Assembly (NCBI GenBank): GCA_900315545.1
Contig: OMZM01000016.1
Coordinates: forward strand, 1 to 35,946
Source: an uncultured Prevotella sp.
GTDB lineage: Bacteria; Bacteroidota; Bacteroidia; Bacteroidales; Bacteroidaceae
Direction of reading: 5' to 3'
Length of the DNA stretch: 35,946 bases
The notes under the pieces are model-generated. The model was not told the origin of the DNA. It made no database searches and worked only from the letters and a program-made list of their open reading frames with translations. A program made the translations under genes and the position numbers. How positions within the stretch are numbered: the first letter of the stretch is position 1; each line of letters starts with the position of its first letter. This document shows positions 1 to 7,782 of the stretch, in pieces.

Positions 1-228
1 GTCAGACATAGTGTTTGGGACTGTCAGACACAATGTTTTGCAGGGCAAAATACGCAAATAAGCGCCTCAAACATGCTCTTTGACATTTTTAACAGTTGTA
101 TTCGGTCTGGAAATTAACAGATTTTTGCAGTTTCAGAGGCTAATTTTTTTCTATTTGGAGAGTTTTACTGTGTCAAAAATTTTCATATTTTTTCGCTCTC
201 AAACAAAAAACCGTTCACTTTGGCACAC
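1..228 (-). repeat. Composite intergenic repeat, copy 1 (truncated by window edge)
   Basis: Read on the minus strand this is the same left block as at 8587 and 29270. Shared landmarks are a GTGCCAAA element (about 219-226), a TTTTGACA...CTCCAAATAG segment (151-185), a TGAAACTGCAAAAATCTGTT segment (about 116-136) and TCAAAGAGCATGTTTGA (67-83). It then runs into the first tandem units of the middle array (about 1-45, each carrying a TGTCTGAC-type end), which continue beyond the window. It is closer to copy 3 than to copy 2. It encodes nothing I can recognise. Confidence 0.75.
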
Positions 229-301
229 TTTTGCTGTGTGTTCATTTTCATGCAACAGAAAATAGTCTGATATTCAGAATTTTCCTCGCAGGCAGAAACA
301 T

Positions 302-336
302 AAAAAGGAGTTGACAGCCATCCGGCTGTCAACTCC
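302..336 (-). terminator. Intrinsic terminator of tRNA-Pro
   Basis: A perfect 13-bp stem (307-319 with 324-336) closes a 4-base loop. On the minus strand it is followed directly by five T residues (302-306). It starts 11 bases after the tRNA 3' end, the expected position for ending a single-gene tRNA transcript. Confidence 0.9.
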
Positions 337-346
337 CCATTTTCCG

Positions 347-419
347 TCGGGATTACTGGACTCGAACCAGCGACCTCGCGCCCCCCAGACGTGTGCGCTA
401 CCAACTGCGCCAAATCCCG
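347..419 (-). tRNA. tRNA-Pro (anticodon GGG)
   Basis: The minus strand folds into a full cloverleaf. The acceptor stem is CGGGATT/AATCCCG, the D stem GCGC/GCGC, the anticodon loop CTGGGGG (GGG at positions 34-36), and the T arm GCTGG-TTCGAGT-CCAGT, followed by discriminator A. CCA is not encoded; the next bases are CGG. The anticodon stem CACGT/GCGCG contains one A28-C42 mismatch and a T31-G39 wobble. A Bacteroidota-type promoter lies just upstream and a strong hairpin terminator just downstream, so this is a monocistronic tRNA gene reading proline codons CCC/CCU. Confidence 0.93.
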
Positions 420-440
420 ATAAGTGCAGATTTTGCGGCG

Positions 441-472
441 CAAAGGTAAGCAGAATGCTCCAACTATGCAAA
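441..472 (-). promoter_or_regulatory. Promoter of tRNA-Pro
   Basis: On the minus strand TTTG (469-472) is followed after 20 bp by TACCTTTG (441-448). This matches the Bacteroidota primary sigma consensus (-33 TTTG, -7 TAnnTTTG). The tRNA begins 21 bases downstream of the -7 element. Confidence 0.8.
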
Positions 473-488
473 TTTTCCATAATCTTTT

Positions 489-518
489 TTTGTTACTGCA
501 AAAAAAATATTATCTTTG
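489..518 (+). promoter_or_regulatory. Promoter of the aroA-porX-tsaE operon
   Basis: TTTG (489-492), an 18-bp spacer, then TATCTTTG (511-518) match the Bacteroidota -33/-7 pattern. The aroA start is 33 bases beyond the -7 element. It is divergent from the tRNA promoter, with only 16 bp between the two -33 elements. Confidence 0.75.
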
Positions 519-551
519 TGGCAACTATAATAAAGATGAACGAATCAGATA

Positions 552-1841
552 ATGAGAAACACTGAAAAGAACGCGTTTTCCGTTTTTCCACCGCAGGCGA
601 TAGATGCCACCATCAGCCTGCCTGCATCGAAAAGCATCAGCAACCGCGCACTGATAATCGCTGCGCTGTCGGGCGGACACTCGGAACTGGAAAATATATC
701 GGAGTGCGACGACACGCAGGTCATTCTCGATGCGCTGAGCAACACGCCTCCAACTGTTGATATACACGCCTCAGGCACGGCTATGCGCTTCCTGACGGCA
801 TACTTCGCAATAGCAGGAGGCACGCACGTGCTGACCGGCACCGACCGCATGAAGCAGCGACCCATAGCGCCGCTCGTGGATGCGCTGCGACACTTGGGCG
901 CCGACATAGAGTATGTGGAGAACGAGGGCTATCCGCCGCTGCGCATAACGGGACAGAAACTGCGTGGCGGATATGTGGAAATAGTAGGCAACGTCAGTTC
1001 GCAATACATATCGGCACTGCTACTCATAGCCCCCATGCTGCCCGATGGGCTGGAACTGCGCATAAAGGACAGCATCATCTCGCGACCGTATATCGACCTC
1101 ACGCTCGACGTCATGCGCGACTTCGGAGCCGTAGCCAACTGGACAAGTGCCACCGACATAAAGGTGGAGCCGCAGCCCTACAAGCAACAGCACTTCGTAG
1201 TGGAAAGCGACTGGAGTGCCGCTTCATACTGGTATGAGATGCTTGCGCTTGCCAAAGACACCGACGCAGAGATACGACTGAGAGGACTCGTAGACGGCTC
1301 GCGGCAAGGCGACTCAGCCGTGCGCTACCTGTTCTCGATGTTCGGAGTGAAGACAACCTTCGGAAAAGACGATGCGACAGGCGAAACAATTGTGGCTATA
1401 AAGTATCATCAGCGCACGCTGCCGCGACTGGACTACGACTTCACCAACCAGCCCGACATAGCACAGACATTCGTCGTGGTGTGCTGTCTTGCCAACATAC
1501 GGTTCTCGTTCAGCGGACTGTCTACGTTGAGAATAAAGGAAACCGACCGCCTGCAAGCCCTGCAGCAGGAGATGCGCAGGCTGGGATACGTCATCGACAT
1601 GCCCGACGGCAACAGCCTGACGTGGAACGGAGAGCGATGCGAGCCGGAAGAACACCCTACGATAAGGACATACAACGACCACCGCATGGCTATGCCTTTT
1701 GCCGCAGCAGCCTACGCCGTGCCAGGCATAACGATAGAAGACCCTGAAGTAGTTGGAAAATCGTACCCGCAGTTCTGGAACGACATGAAGACGGCAGGCT
1801 ACAACATAGACGAAACGACGACAGAACACAGCCAACCGTGA
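552..1841 (+). CDS. aroA: 3-phosphoshikimate 1-carboxyvinyltransferase (EPSP synthase)
   Basis: This cytoplasmic enzyme joins phosphoenolpyruvate and shikimate-3-phosphate to form EPSP, the sixth step of the shikimate pathway to chorismate and aromatic amino acids. The 429-residue protein has the usual length. Visible family motifs are the substrate-binding loop PASKSISNRALI near residue 24, ASGTAMRFLTAYFA near 73 (equivalent to the NAGTAMR loop), the aspartate in QPDIAQTF, RIKETDRLQAL and TYNDHRMAM in the C-terminal lobe. The family has two lobes of repeated beta-alpha folds. The ATG at 552 lies 33 bases after a good promoter. It is probably the first gene of an operon that continues into a small protein gene 7 bases downstream and then the secretion genes. 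Confidence 0.95.
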   Translation: MRNTEKNAFSVFPPQAIDATISLPASKSISNRALIIAALSGGHSELENISECDDTQVILDALSNTPPTVDIHASGTAMRFLTAYFAIAGGTHVLTGTDRMKQRPIAPLVDALRHLGADIEYVENEGYPPLRITGQKLRGGYVEIVGNVSSQYISALLLIAPMLPDGLELRIKDSIISRPYIDLTLDVMRDFGAVANWTSATDIKVEPQPYKQQHFVVESDWSAASYWYEMLALAKDTDAEIRLRGLVDGSRQGDSAVRYLFSMFGVKTTFGKDDATGETIVAIKYHQRTLPRLDYDFTNQPDIAQTFVVVCCLANIRFSFSGLSTLRIKETDRLQALQQEMRRLGYVIDMPDGNSLTWNGERCEPEEHPTIRTYNDHRMAMPFAAAAYAVPGITIEDPEVVGKSYPQFWNDMKTAGYNIDETTTEHSQP

Positions 1842-1848
1842 GCAGAAT

Positions 1849-2238
1849 ATGTGGTTCCTTATTATATTATTAGCATTAGCCGCCGTCATAGCCGCAGCCG
1901 CCCACCTCTTGCAGCGTGGCAGCGATGACGGCGAAACAAAGGTTGCACCGACGTGCGACACCTGCAACGGAGCCGATGAGCGGTGCGAGCAGGAGTGCAT
2001 GATGGAAGCAGCCACAAAGCCGATAGAGTATTTCGACGACGAGGAACTCGACAGATATGCCGGACGGCAAGACGACGGTTATACCGACGAGGAGGCTGAC
2101 GAGTTTCGCGAAGTGCTCTACACCATGAGGCAGGAGGAAGTAGCCGACTGGTCGAGGAGCCTGATACTCAGAAACGTAAACCTGCCTCGACAGCTGCGCG
2201 ACGAAGTGATAATGCTCATCGGCGACACTAACAGATAA
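1849..2238 (+). CDS. Small membrane-anchored protein with four clustered cysteines, function unknown
   Basis: I do not recognise a characterised family. The 129-residue product starts with one hydrophobic segment (residues 2-21), probably a membrane anchor or uncleaved signal. A cysteine cluster C36-x2-C39-x6-C46-x3-C50 follows, and then a charged, acidic, probably helical region to the end. The spacing suggests a bound zinc ion or a small Fe-S centre, but no partner residues prove this. It sits 7 bases after aroA and 45 bases before the PorW-like gene, so co-transcription is likely. The ATG at 1849 overlaps no other gene. The reading frame is intact and uses the same codon style as its neighbours, supporting a real gene. 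Confidence 0.8.
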   Translation: MWFLIILLALAAVIAAAAHLLQRGSDDGETKVAPTCDTCNGADERCEQECMMEAATKPIEYFDDEELDRYAGRQDDGYTDEEADEFREVLYTMRQEEVADWSRSLILRNVNLPRQLRDEVIMLIGDTNR

Positions 2239-2283
2239 TGCCACAAGACTACAATAAAAGGCAGAAAATTGCGTTATATAAGA

Positions 2284-5200
2284 ATGAAACGTGAAAAATT
2301 GAGACCACTGTCGGCACTTCTGGTGACAGCACTGCTTGCTCTCACCGCATGCTCTACGCAGAAAAATACTGCGCAGACACGCTGGTGGCACTCGTTCAAT
2401 GCCAAATACAACACCTACTACAACGGTGCACAAGCATATATCGACGCCTCGCTGGAAAAGGAAAAAGGCAACGTAGACAACTTTACCGAGATGATTCCGC
2501 TCTACACCGTAGGCAACAAGAACAGCAGGGAAATAGGTAAAGGCAACTACGACAGGGCTATCGAGAAATGCGAAAAGGCAATAAAACTGCACAGCATAAA
2601 GCGTCGTCCGGAATGGACAAAGCGCCGACGGAAGACCGAACGCGACATAGCATGGCTCAACAGAAAGGAATACAACCCGTTCCTATGGAAAGCATGGATG
2701 CTGATGGGACGCTCGCAGTTCTTCAAGGGAGACTTCGACGAAGCTGCATCAACATTCTCATACATGAGCAGACTATATCAGACACAGCCGGCTATATATG
2801 CAAAGGCAAGGGCATGGCTGGCTAAATGCTACATAGAACAGGACTGGGCTTACGATGCGGAAGACGTCATAAGGAACATGCAGCGCGACTCGATAGACTG
2901 GAGGGCTAAGAAGGAATGGGACTATACGTTTGCCGACTACTACATACATACGAAAAACTACGAACAGGCAATACCATACCTGCGCAAAGTGATAAAGCAC
3001 GAGATGCGCAGAAAGCAGAAAGCACGCGAATGGTTCCTGCTCGGACAGATATACACACAGCTTGGACAGCGCGACAACGCATACAAGGCTTTCAGAAATG
3101 TCATAAGGCAGAACCCGCCTTACGAACTCGAATTCAATGCACGCATAGCCATGACGGAAGTGCTTTCGGCAAAGAATGCAAAGCAAATGATAGGCAGGCT
3201 GAAACGCATGGCACACTCCGACAAGAACAAGGAATATCTCGACCAGGTGTACTATGCCATCGGTAACATCTATCTTTCCCAGAATGACACAACGGAGGCA
3301 ATAGCTGCATACGAGAAAGGAAACGAGAAAGCAACGCGCAACGGTATAGAAAAAGGTGTGCTGCTGCTGAAACTCGGAGACCTATATTGGGACAAGGAGA
3401 AATACAACGATGCACAGCGATGCTACGGAACGGCTATCGGACTGCTCGACAAGGACAGGGAAGACTATCAGTTGCTGTCCGACCGCTCGAAGAAACTCGA
3501 CGAACTGGTGCCTTACACCGATGCCATACACCTGCAAGACTCGCTGCTCAGACTCGCCGACATGCCCGAAGAGGAAAGAAACAAAGCCATCGACCGAGTG
3601 ATAGAGGCACTGAAAAAGAAAGAAAGAGAGGAGCGCAGGGCACAGCAGGAGGCTGAGGCGGCACAGCAAATGCAGCAGAACGGAGGCGTCGGAAACAGAA
3701 ACCAGCAGAACAATATGCCGACAAGAAGCCCGCAAGACAATGGCATTTGGTATTTCTACAACCAGATGGCAGTCATTCAGGGTAAGTCTACGTTCGAGAA
3801 ACAATGGGGAAAACGCGAAAACGTAGACGACTGGCAACGTATAAACAAGACCGTCGTCGGCGGACAGTTTGGCGACGAGGAGATGACACAGGAAATGCTT
3901 GACTCCATAGCAGCGGCTGAAGCACTGCAAGATTCGCTAAGCAACGTGAAGGACAGCGCACAGAACGACCCGCACAAACGCGAATACTACCTCGCGCAGA
4001 TACCGTTCAGCGAAGATCAGAAGCTGGCAAGCAACCTTATCATACAGGACGGACTGTACAATTCCGGAGTGATTTTCAAGGATAAGTTCGATAACCTTCC
4101 GCTCAGCAAAAAGCAGTTTGACCGACTGATAGCTGACTATCCGGAGTTTGAGAAGATGGATGACGTCTACTATCACTTATTCCTGCTATACTCAAGACAG
4201 GGACTTCACGGCACTGCCAACGACTATGTTGAGTTGCTGAAGAGCCGTTTCCCTGAAAGCACATGGACCAAATTGCTCTCCGACCCATACTTCAAGGAAA
4301 ACGCAAAGCTCGGTGAACACATTGAGGACTCGCTGTATGCTGCAACATACGATGCATTTAAGGCTGACAGATATGGCGAAGTGGAAGCAAACAGTTATAT
4401 CTCGGAAACACGATTCCCGCTCGGTGCAAACCGCGATAAGTTTATCTTCATCAGCGGACTGAGCCAACTGAATGCCGGAAACGTTAATGCCTGCGTAGAA
4501 AATATGGAGAAAGTCGTTAAAGACTACCCACAAAGCAGGATTAGCGAGCTTGCCGGTATGATTGTCAACGGTGTGCGTGCAGGCAAGCGACTGCATGGCG
4601 GCAAGTTCGATATAGGCGATATATGGAGTCGCCGCTCGGTAGTGCTGAACGATAACGACACTACCGCTGCCAAGACGTTTGTCAAGGATCGAAACGTAAA
4701 CCATACATTCCTGCTGGTCTACAACCCCGATTCGCTGAACGAAAACCAACTGCTTTACGAGATGGCGAGGTTTAACTTTACCAACTATCTGGTGCGCAAT
4801 TTCGACTTGAACATAGAAGATATTGACGGCTGGCACCGTATGTCGGTGTCTGGTTTCCAGAGTTTCGACGAGGCACACCTATATGCTCAGCAACTCTACG
4901 ACAACCGTGCTGTCGCCCAGAAGGTAAAAAAGGCGCGCGGAATGATAATCAGCGACAAGAACTTGCCGCTGCTCGGAACTAATTTTAGTTATAAAGAATA
5001 TGATGAGTTCTATCAAAAGAACTTTGCGCCGCTGCGTGTTGACAATCTCTATCTGCTCACTGAGCCAACTGAAATAGCCTCGCAGCCTGAGCCGGAAACT
5101 GCCTCCGACAACAAGAATGTAGAGGATGAGGAACTTACGGAAGATGGAATGACGGTTACAGAGGAATACAGTTTCGACGAGCCAGGCGATGTTACAGACA

Positions 5201-5754
5201 GCGAAACGAAAGAAACGTCAGAGCCTGTAGTTGATGCTGTCGTTACCGAAGGCACTGAGACTGCTCCGCCTGCAAGGCGTGTCGAAGAGCCGATAGAAGC
5301 CGAAGATGCCGTACAGACTATTGTCGTACAGGATGAAACATCAACTCCAGATGAGCCGGCAGGCGAAACGACAGTTACAGAGGTTGTGGACAGCAGTGAA
5401 ATTGAAACTGTTTCAGAGCCTGAGAGAACTGTTTCAGATCCTGAAAAGGAAGAATCAGCACCTGAAACGGTAGTGGCTGAGCCGGAGTTGCCTGCTAAAG
5501 AGCCTGTCGTAGAGACTGAAACAGACGACGAACCAGTAGCCGACGAGCCGCTGGAGGATGGAGTCTACAGTTTCGACGATGACGACAACAACGGTCAGAG
5601 TAATGATGACGAAGGATTTACGTTTGACGATGAAGACGACAGCGGTAATGAAGACGACAGTTTTGTGATAGATACAAACGACGATAAAGGAAAGAAAAAC
5701 AATGCCGACGATTTCGATGTAGACGACGAATACTATGAACTTGACGGCTTCTGA
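2284..5754 (+). CDS. porW: TPR lipoprotein, PorW/SprE-like type IX secretion component, with acidic tail
   Basis: PorW/SprE proteins are outer-membrane lipoproteins needed for type IX secretion and, in gliders, motility. Here a signal peptide ends in a lipobox (LLALTAC, cysteine near residue 23). A WWHSFNAKYNTYYNG segment typical of the family follows, then many TPR-like helical pairs (about residues 45-420 and 560-800). A low-complexity Glu/Gln/Asn linker lies near 430-485. The last 220 residues or so are Asp/Glu/Thr/Pro-rich and contain several SFD/TFD-acidic repeats. At about 1156 residues it is much longer than characterised relatives as I know them, mainly through the tail. I chose the ATG at 2284; the in-frame TTG at 2269 only adds MRYIR before a normal signal peptide. 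The immediately following porX supports the assignment. Confidence 0.78.
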   Translation: MKREKLRPLSALLVTALLALTACSTQKNTAQTRWWHSFNAKYNTYYNGAQAYIDASLEKEKGNVDNFTEMIPLYTVGNKNSREIGKGNYDRAIEKCEKAIKLHSIKRRPEWTKRRRKTERDIAWLNRKEYNPFLWKAWMLMGRSQFFKGDFDEAASTFSYMSRLYQTQPAIYAKARAWLAKCYIEQDWAYDAEDVIRNMQRDSIDWRAKKEWDYTFADYYIHTKNYEQAIPYLRKVIKHEMRRKQKAREWFLLGQIYTQLGQRDNAYKAFRNVIRQNPPYELEFNARIAMTEVLSAKNAKQMIGRLKRMAHSDKNKEYLDQVYYAIGNIYLSQNDTTEAIAAYEKGNEKATRNGIEKGVLLLKLGDLYWDKEKYNDAQRCYGTAIGLLDKDREDYQLLSDRSKKLDELVPYTDAIHLQDSLLRLADMPEEERNKAIDRVIEALKKKEREERRAQQEAEAAQQMQQNGGVGNRNQQNNMPTRSPQDNGIWYFYNQMAVIQGKSTFEKQWGKRENVDDWQRINKTVVGGQFGDEEMTQEMLDSIAAAEALQDSLSNVKDSAQNDPHKREYYLAQIPFSEDQKLASNLIIQDGLYNSGVIFKDKFDNLPLSKKQFDRLIADYPEFEKMDDVYYHLFLLYSRQGLHGTANDYVELLKSRFPESTWTKLLSDPYFKENAKLGEHIEDSLYAATYDAFKADRYGEVEANSYISETRFPLGANRDKFIFISGLSQLNAGNVNACVENMEKVVKDYPQSRISELAGMIVNGVRAGKRLHGGKFDIGDIWSRRSVVLNDNDTTAAKTFVKDRNVNHTFLLVYNPDSLNENQLLYEMARFNFTNYLVRNFDLNIEDIDGWHRMSVSGFQSFDEAHLYAQQLYDNRAVAQKVKKARGMIISDKNLPLLGTNFSYKEYDEFYQKNFAPLRVDNLYLLTEPTEIASQPEPETASDNKNVEDEELTEDGMTVTEEYSFDEPGDVTDSETKETSEPVVDAVVTEGTETAPPARRVEEPIEAEDAVQTIVVQDETSTPDEPAGETTVTEVVDSSEIETVSEPERTVSDPEKEESAPETVVAEPELPAKEPVVETETDDEPVADEPLEDGVYSFDDDDNNGQSNDDEGFTFDDEDDSGNEDDSFVIDTNDDKGKKNNADDFDVDDEYYELDGF

Positions 5755-5769
5755 TAAAATAAAACGAAG

Positions 5770-7347
5770 ATGACAAACGGACTTTTACTGTGGGTTGACG
5801 ACGAGATTGAACTGCTCAAGGCACACATTCTTTTTCTTGAGAAGAAAGGCTACGAGGTCATAACGGTCAGCAACGGCACCGATGCGATAGAGGAGTGCAG
5901 TCAGAAAACCTTTGACCTGATATTGCTCGATGAGATGATGCCGGGTCTGACGGGGCTTGAAACGCTGCAGAAGTTGAAGGAGATACAGCCTGCAACGCCT
6001 GTCGTGATGGTTACCAAGAGCGAGGAAGAGAACATCATGAACCAGGCTATAGGTGCTAAGATAGCCGACTATCTCATCAAGCCTGTCAATCCAAATCAGA
6101 TATTGCTGACGCTGAAGAAGAACATACACCGCCGTGAAATTGTTGCGGAGGTTACGCAGACTACCTATCAGCAGAACTTCCAGGATATTGCGATGCAGAT
6201 AGAGAACAGTCAGACATGGCAGAACTGGACAGATGTCTACCGCCGTCTGGTGCATTGGGAGCTTGAGCTCAGCAGCACCGACTCGTCTATGTCGGACATG
6301 CTGAAGATGCAGAAGGAAGAGGCAAACATAGGCTTTGCCAAGTTCATCAAGCGCAAGTATCTCGACTGGGTAAAGCCTTCGCAGCCGTCATCGCCGTCGT
6401 CTGATGGCGACGAGCGTCCGCTGATGAGTCCTGACATCTTCAAGCGTAAGGTCTTTCCGGCACTCGACAACGGAAAGAAAGTCTTTCTCATAGTCATAGA
6501 CAACTTCCGCTACGACCAGTGGCGCATGGTCTCTCAGGAAATCGGCGACAGTTTCGACATAGACGAAAGTCTGTATATGAGCATCCTTCCTACGGCTACG
6601 CAGTATGCGCGCAATGCCATTTTCTCAGGTCTCATGCCGCAGCAGATAGCGCAGATGTTCCCAGACTTGTGGATCGACGAGGAGTCGGAGGAGGGCAAGA
6701 ACCTCAATGAGGCACCGCTGATACAGACTCAGATAGACCGTTTCCGCCGCAAACATACATTCTCTTACTATAAGATTAACGATTCGCGCGGTGCCGAGCA
6801 GTTGCTGCAACAGTACAGCAATCTGCAGCACAACGACATAAACGTGGTTGTGTTCAACTTCATCGACATGCTGTCGCATGCCCGTACCGAGACCAAGATG
6901 GTGCGCGAGTTGGCAAACAACGAGAGTGCCTACCGTTCCATCACTCTCAGCTGGTTCCGCCATTCGGTCATGTCGGAGCTTTTCCGACGCCTTTCGCAGA
7001 GCGACTATCAGGTCATCATCACCACCGATCATGGCTCCATACGTGCCAGCAAGCCTGTGAAAATCATCGGCGACCGTAACACAAACACCAATCTCAGATA
7101 CAAGTTGGGCAAGAGTCTCAGCTACAACGAGCGCGACGTGTTCGTCATAAAAGACCCTCGTCAGGCTCAGTTGCCTGCGCCAAACCTCAGTACGTCGTAC
7201 GTTTTTGCCACAGGCGAGGGTTTCTTTGCCTATCCTAACAACTACAATTACTACGTCAGTTACTACCGCGACACGTTCCAGCACGGCGGCATTTCCATGG
7301 AAGAGATGCTTGTTCCGCTTGTAACGCTGACGCCGAGAAAGAGATAG
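5770..7347 (+). CDS. porX: PorX: response regulator with PglZ phosphodiesterase domain
   Basis: PorX is the response regulator of the PorXY system that controls type IX secretion. It also carries an alkaline-phosphatase-superfamily (PglZ) effector domain reported to act on oligonucleotides. The 525-residue protein shows a receiver domain at 1-120 with acidic pocket D10/D11, phosphoacceptor D54 in LILLDEMMPG and the VVMVTK switch. A helical linker (120-200) follows, and then the PglZ domain (about 215-525) with FLIVIDNFRYDQW, LPTATQYARN (nucleophile Thr/Ser region), FNFIDMLSHAR and IITTDHGSI metal-binding motifs. The start is 15 bases after the porW-like stop. The domain order and length fit PorX orthologues well. 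No porY kinase is in this window. Confidence 0.93.
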   Translation: MTNGLLLWVDDEIELLKAHILFLEKKGYEVITVSNGTDAIEECSQKTFDLILLDEMMPGLTGLETLQKLKEIQPATPVVMVTKSEEENIMNQAIGAKIADYLIKPVNPNQILLTLKKNIHRREIVAEVTQTTYQQNFQDIAMQIENSQTWQNWTDVYRRLVHWELELSSTDSSMSDMLKMQKEEANIGFAKFIKRKYLDWVKPSQPSSPSSDGDERPLMSPDIFKRKVFPALDNGKKVFLIVIDNFRYDQWRMVSQEIGDSFDIDESLYMSILPTATQYARNAIFSGLMPQQIAQMFPDLWIDEESEEGKNLNEAPLIQTQIDRFRRKHTFSYYKINDSRGAEQLLQQYSNLQHNDINVVVFNFIDMLSHARTETKMVRELANNESAYRSITLSWFRHSVMSELFRRLSQSDYQVIITTDHGSIRASKPVKIIGDRNTNTNLRYKLGKSLSYNERDVFVIKDPRQAQLPAPNLSTSYVFATGEGFFAYPNNYNYYVSYYRDTFQHGGISMEEMLVPLVTLTPRKR

Positions 7348-7353
7348 AGAGAC

Positions 7354-7782
7354 ATGAGCGAGATAAGATTTCAGATATCAGACATAAAGACGGCAGCCCG
7401 CGAGTTTGTAGACAGCATGGGCGAGAGCCGTGTTTTTGCCTTCTACGGCAAGATGGGGGCGGGCAAGACCACCTTCATCAAGGCTGTCTGCGAGGTGTTG
7501 GGCGTTGACGATGTCATCACGTCGCCCACGTTTGCCATTGTAAACGAATACAGTGCAGGTGCTGCTGAGGGTGCAAAAACCATCTATCATTTCGATTTCT
7601 ACAGGATAAAGCAGATGGAGGAAGTCTACGATATGGGCTACGAGGACTATTTCTACAGCCGTGCGCTGTGCTTCATAGAGTGGCCCGAGCTCATCGAGCC
7701 GCTGCTTCCCGAAGATGCCGTGCGTGTTGACATCGTTGTCAACGACGACGACAGCAGGAGCATTATTCAAAGTAGAATGTAA
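7354..7782 (+). CDS. tsaE: tRNA threonylcarbamoyladenosine biosynthesis ATPase TsaE
   Basis: TsaE is the small cytoplasmic P-loop ATPase that works with TsaB and TsaD to place the t6A modification on ANN-decoding tRNAs. The 142-residue length is typical. Visible motifs are Walker A GKMGAGKTT (residues 32-40), the TSPTFAIVNEY switch region, the IYHFDFYRI strand and CFIEWPE. The ATG lies 6 bases after porX, so it is probably the last gene of the aroA operon. Its final 20 bases overlap the end of the convergent PorT-like gene. Confidence 0.93.
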   Translation: MSEIRFQISDIKTAAREFVDSMGESRVFAFYGKMGAGKTTFIKAVCEVLGVDDVITSPTFAIVNEYSAGAAEGAKTIYHFDFYRIKQMEEVYDMGYEDYFYSRALCFIEWPELIEPLLPEDAVRVDIVVNDDDSRSIIQSRM

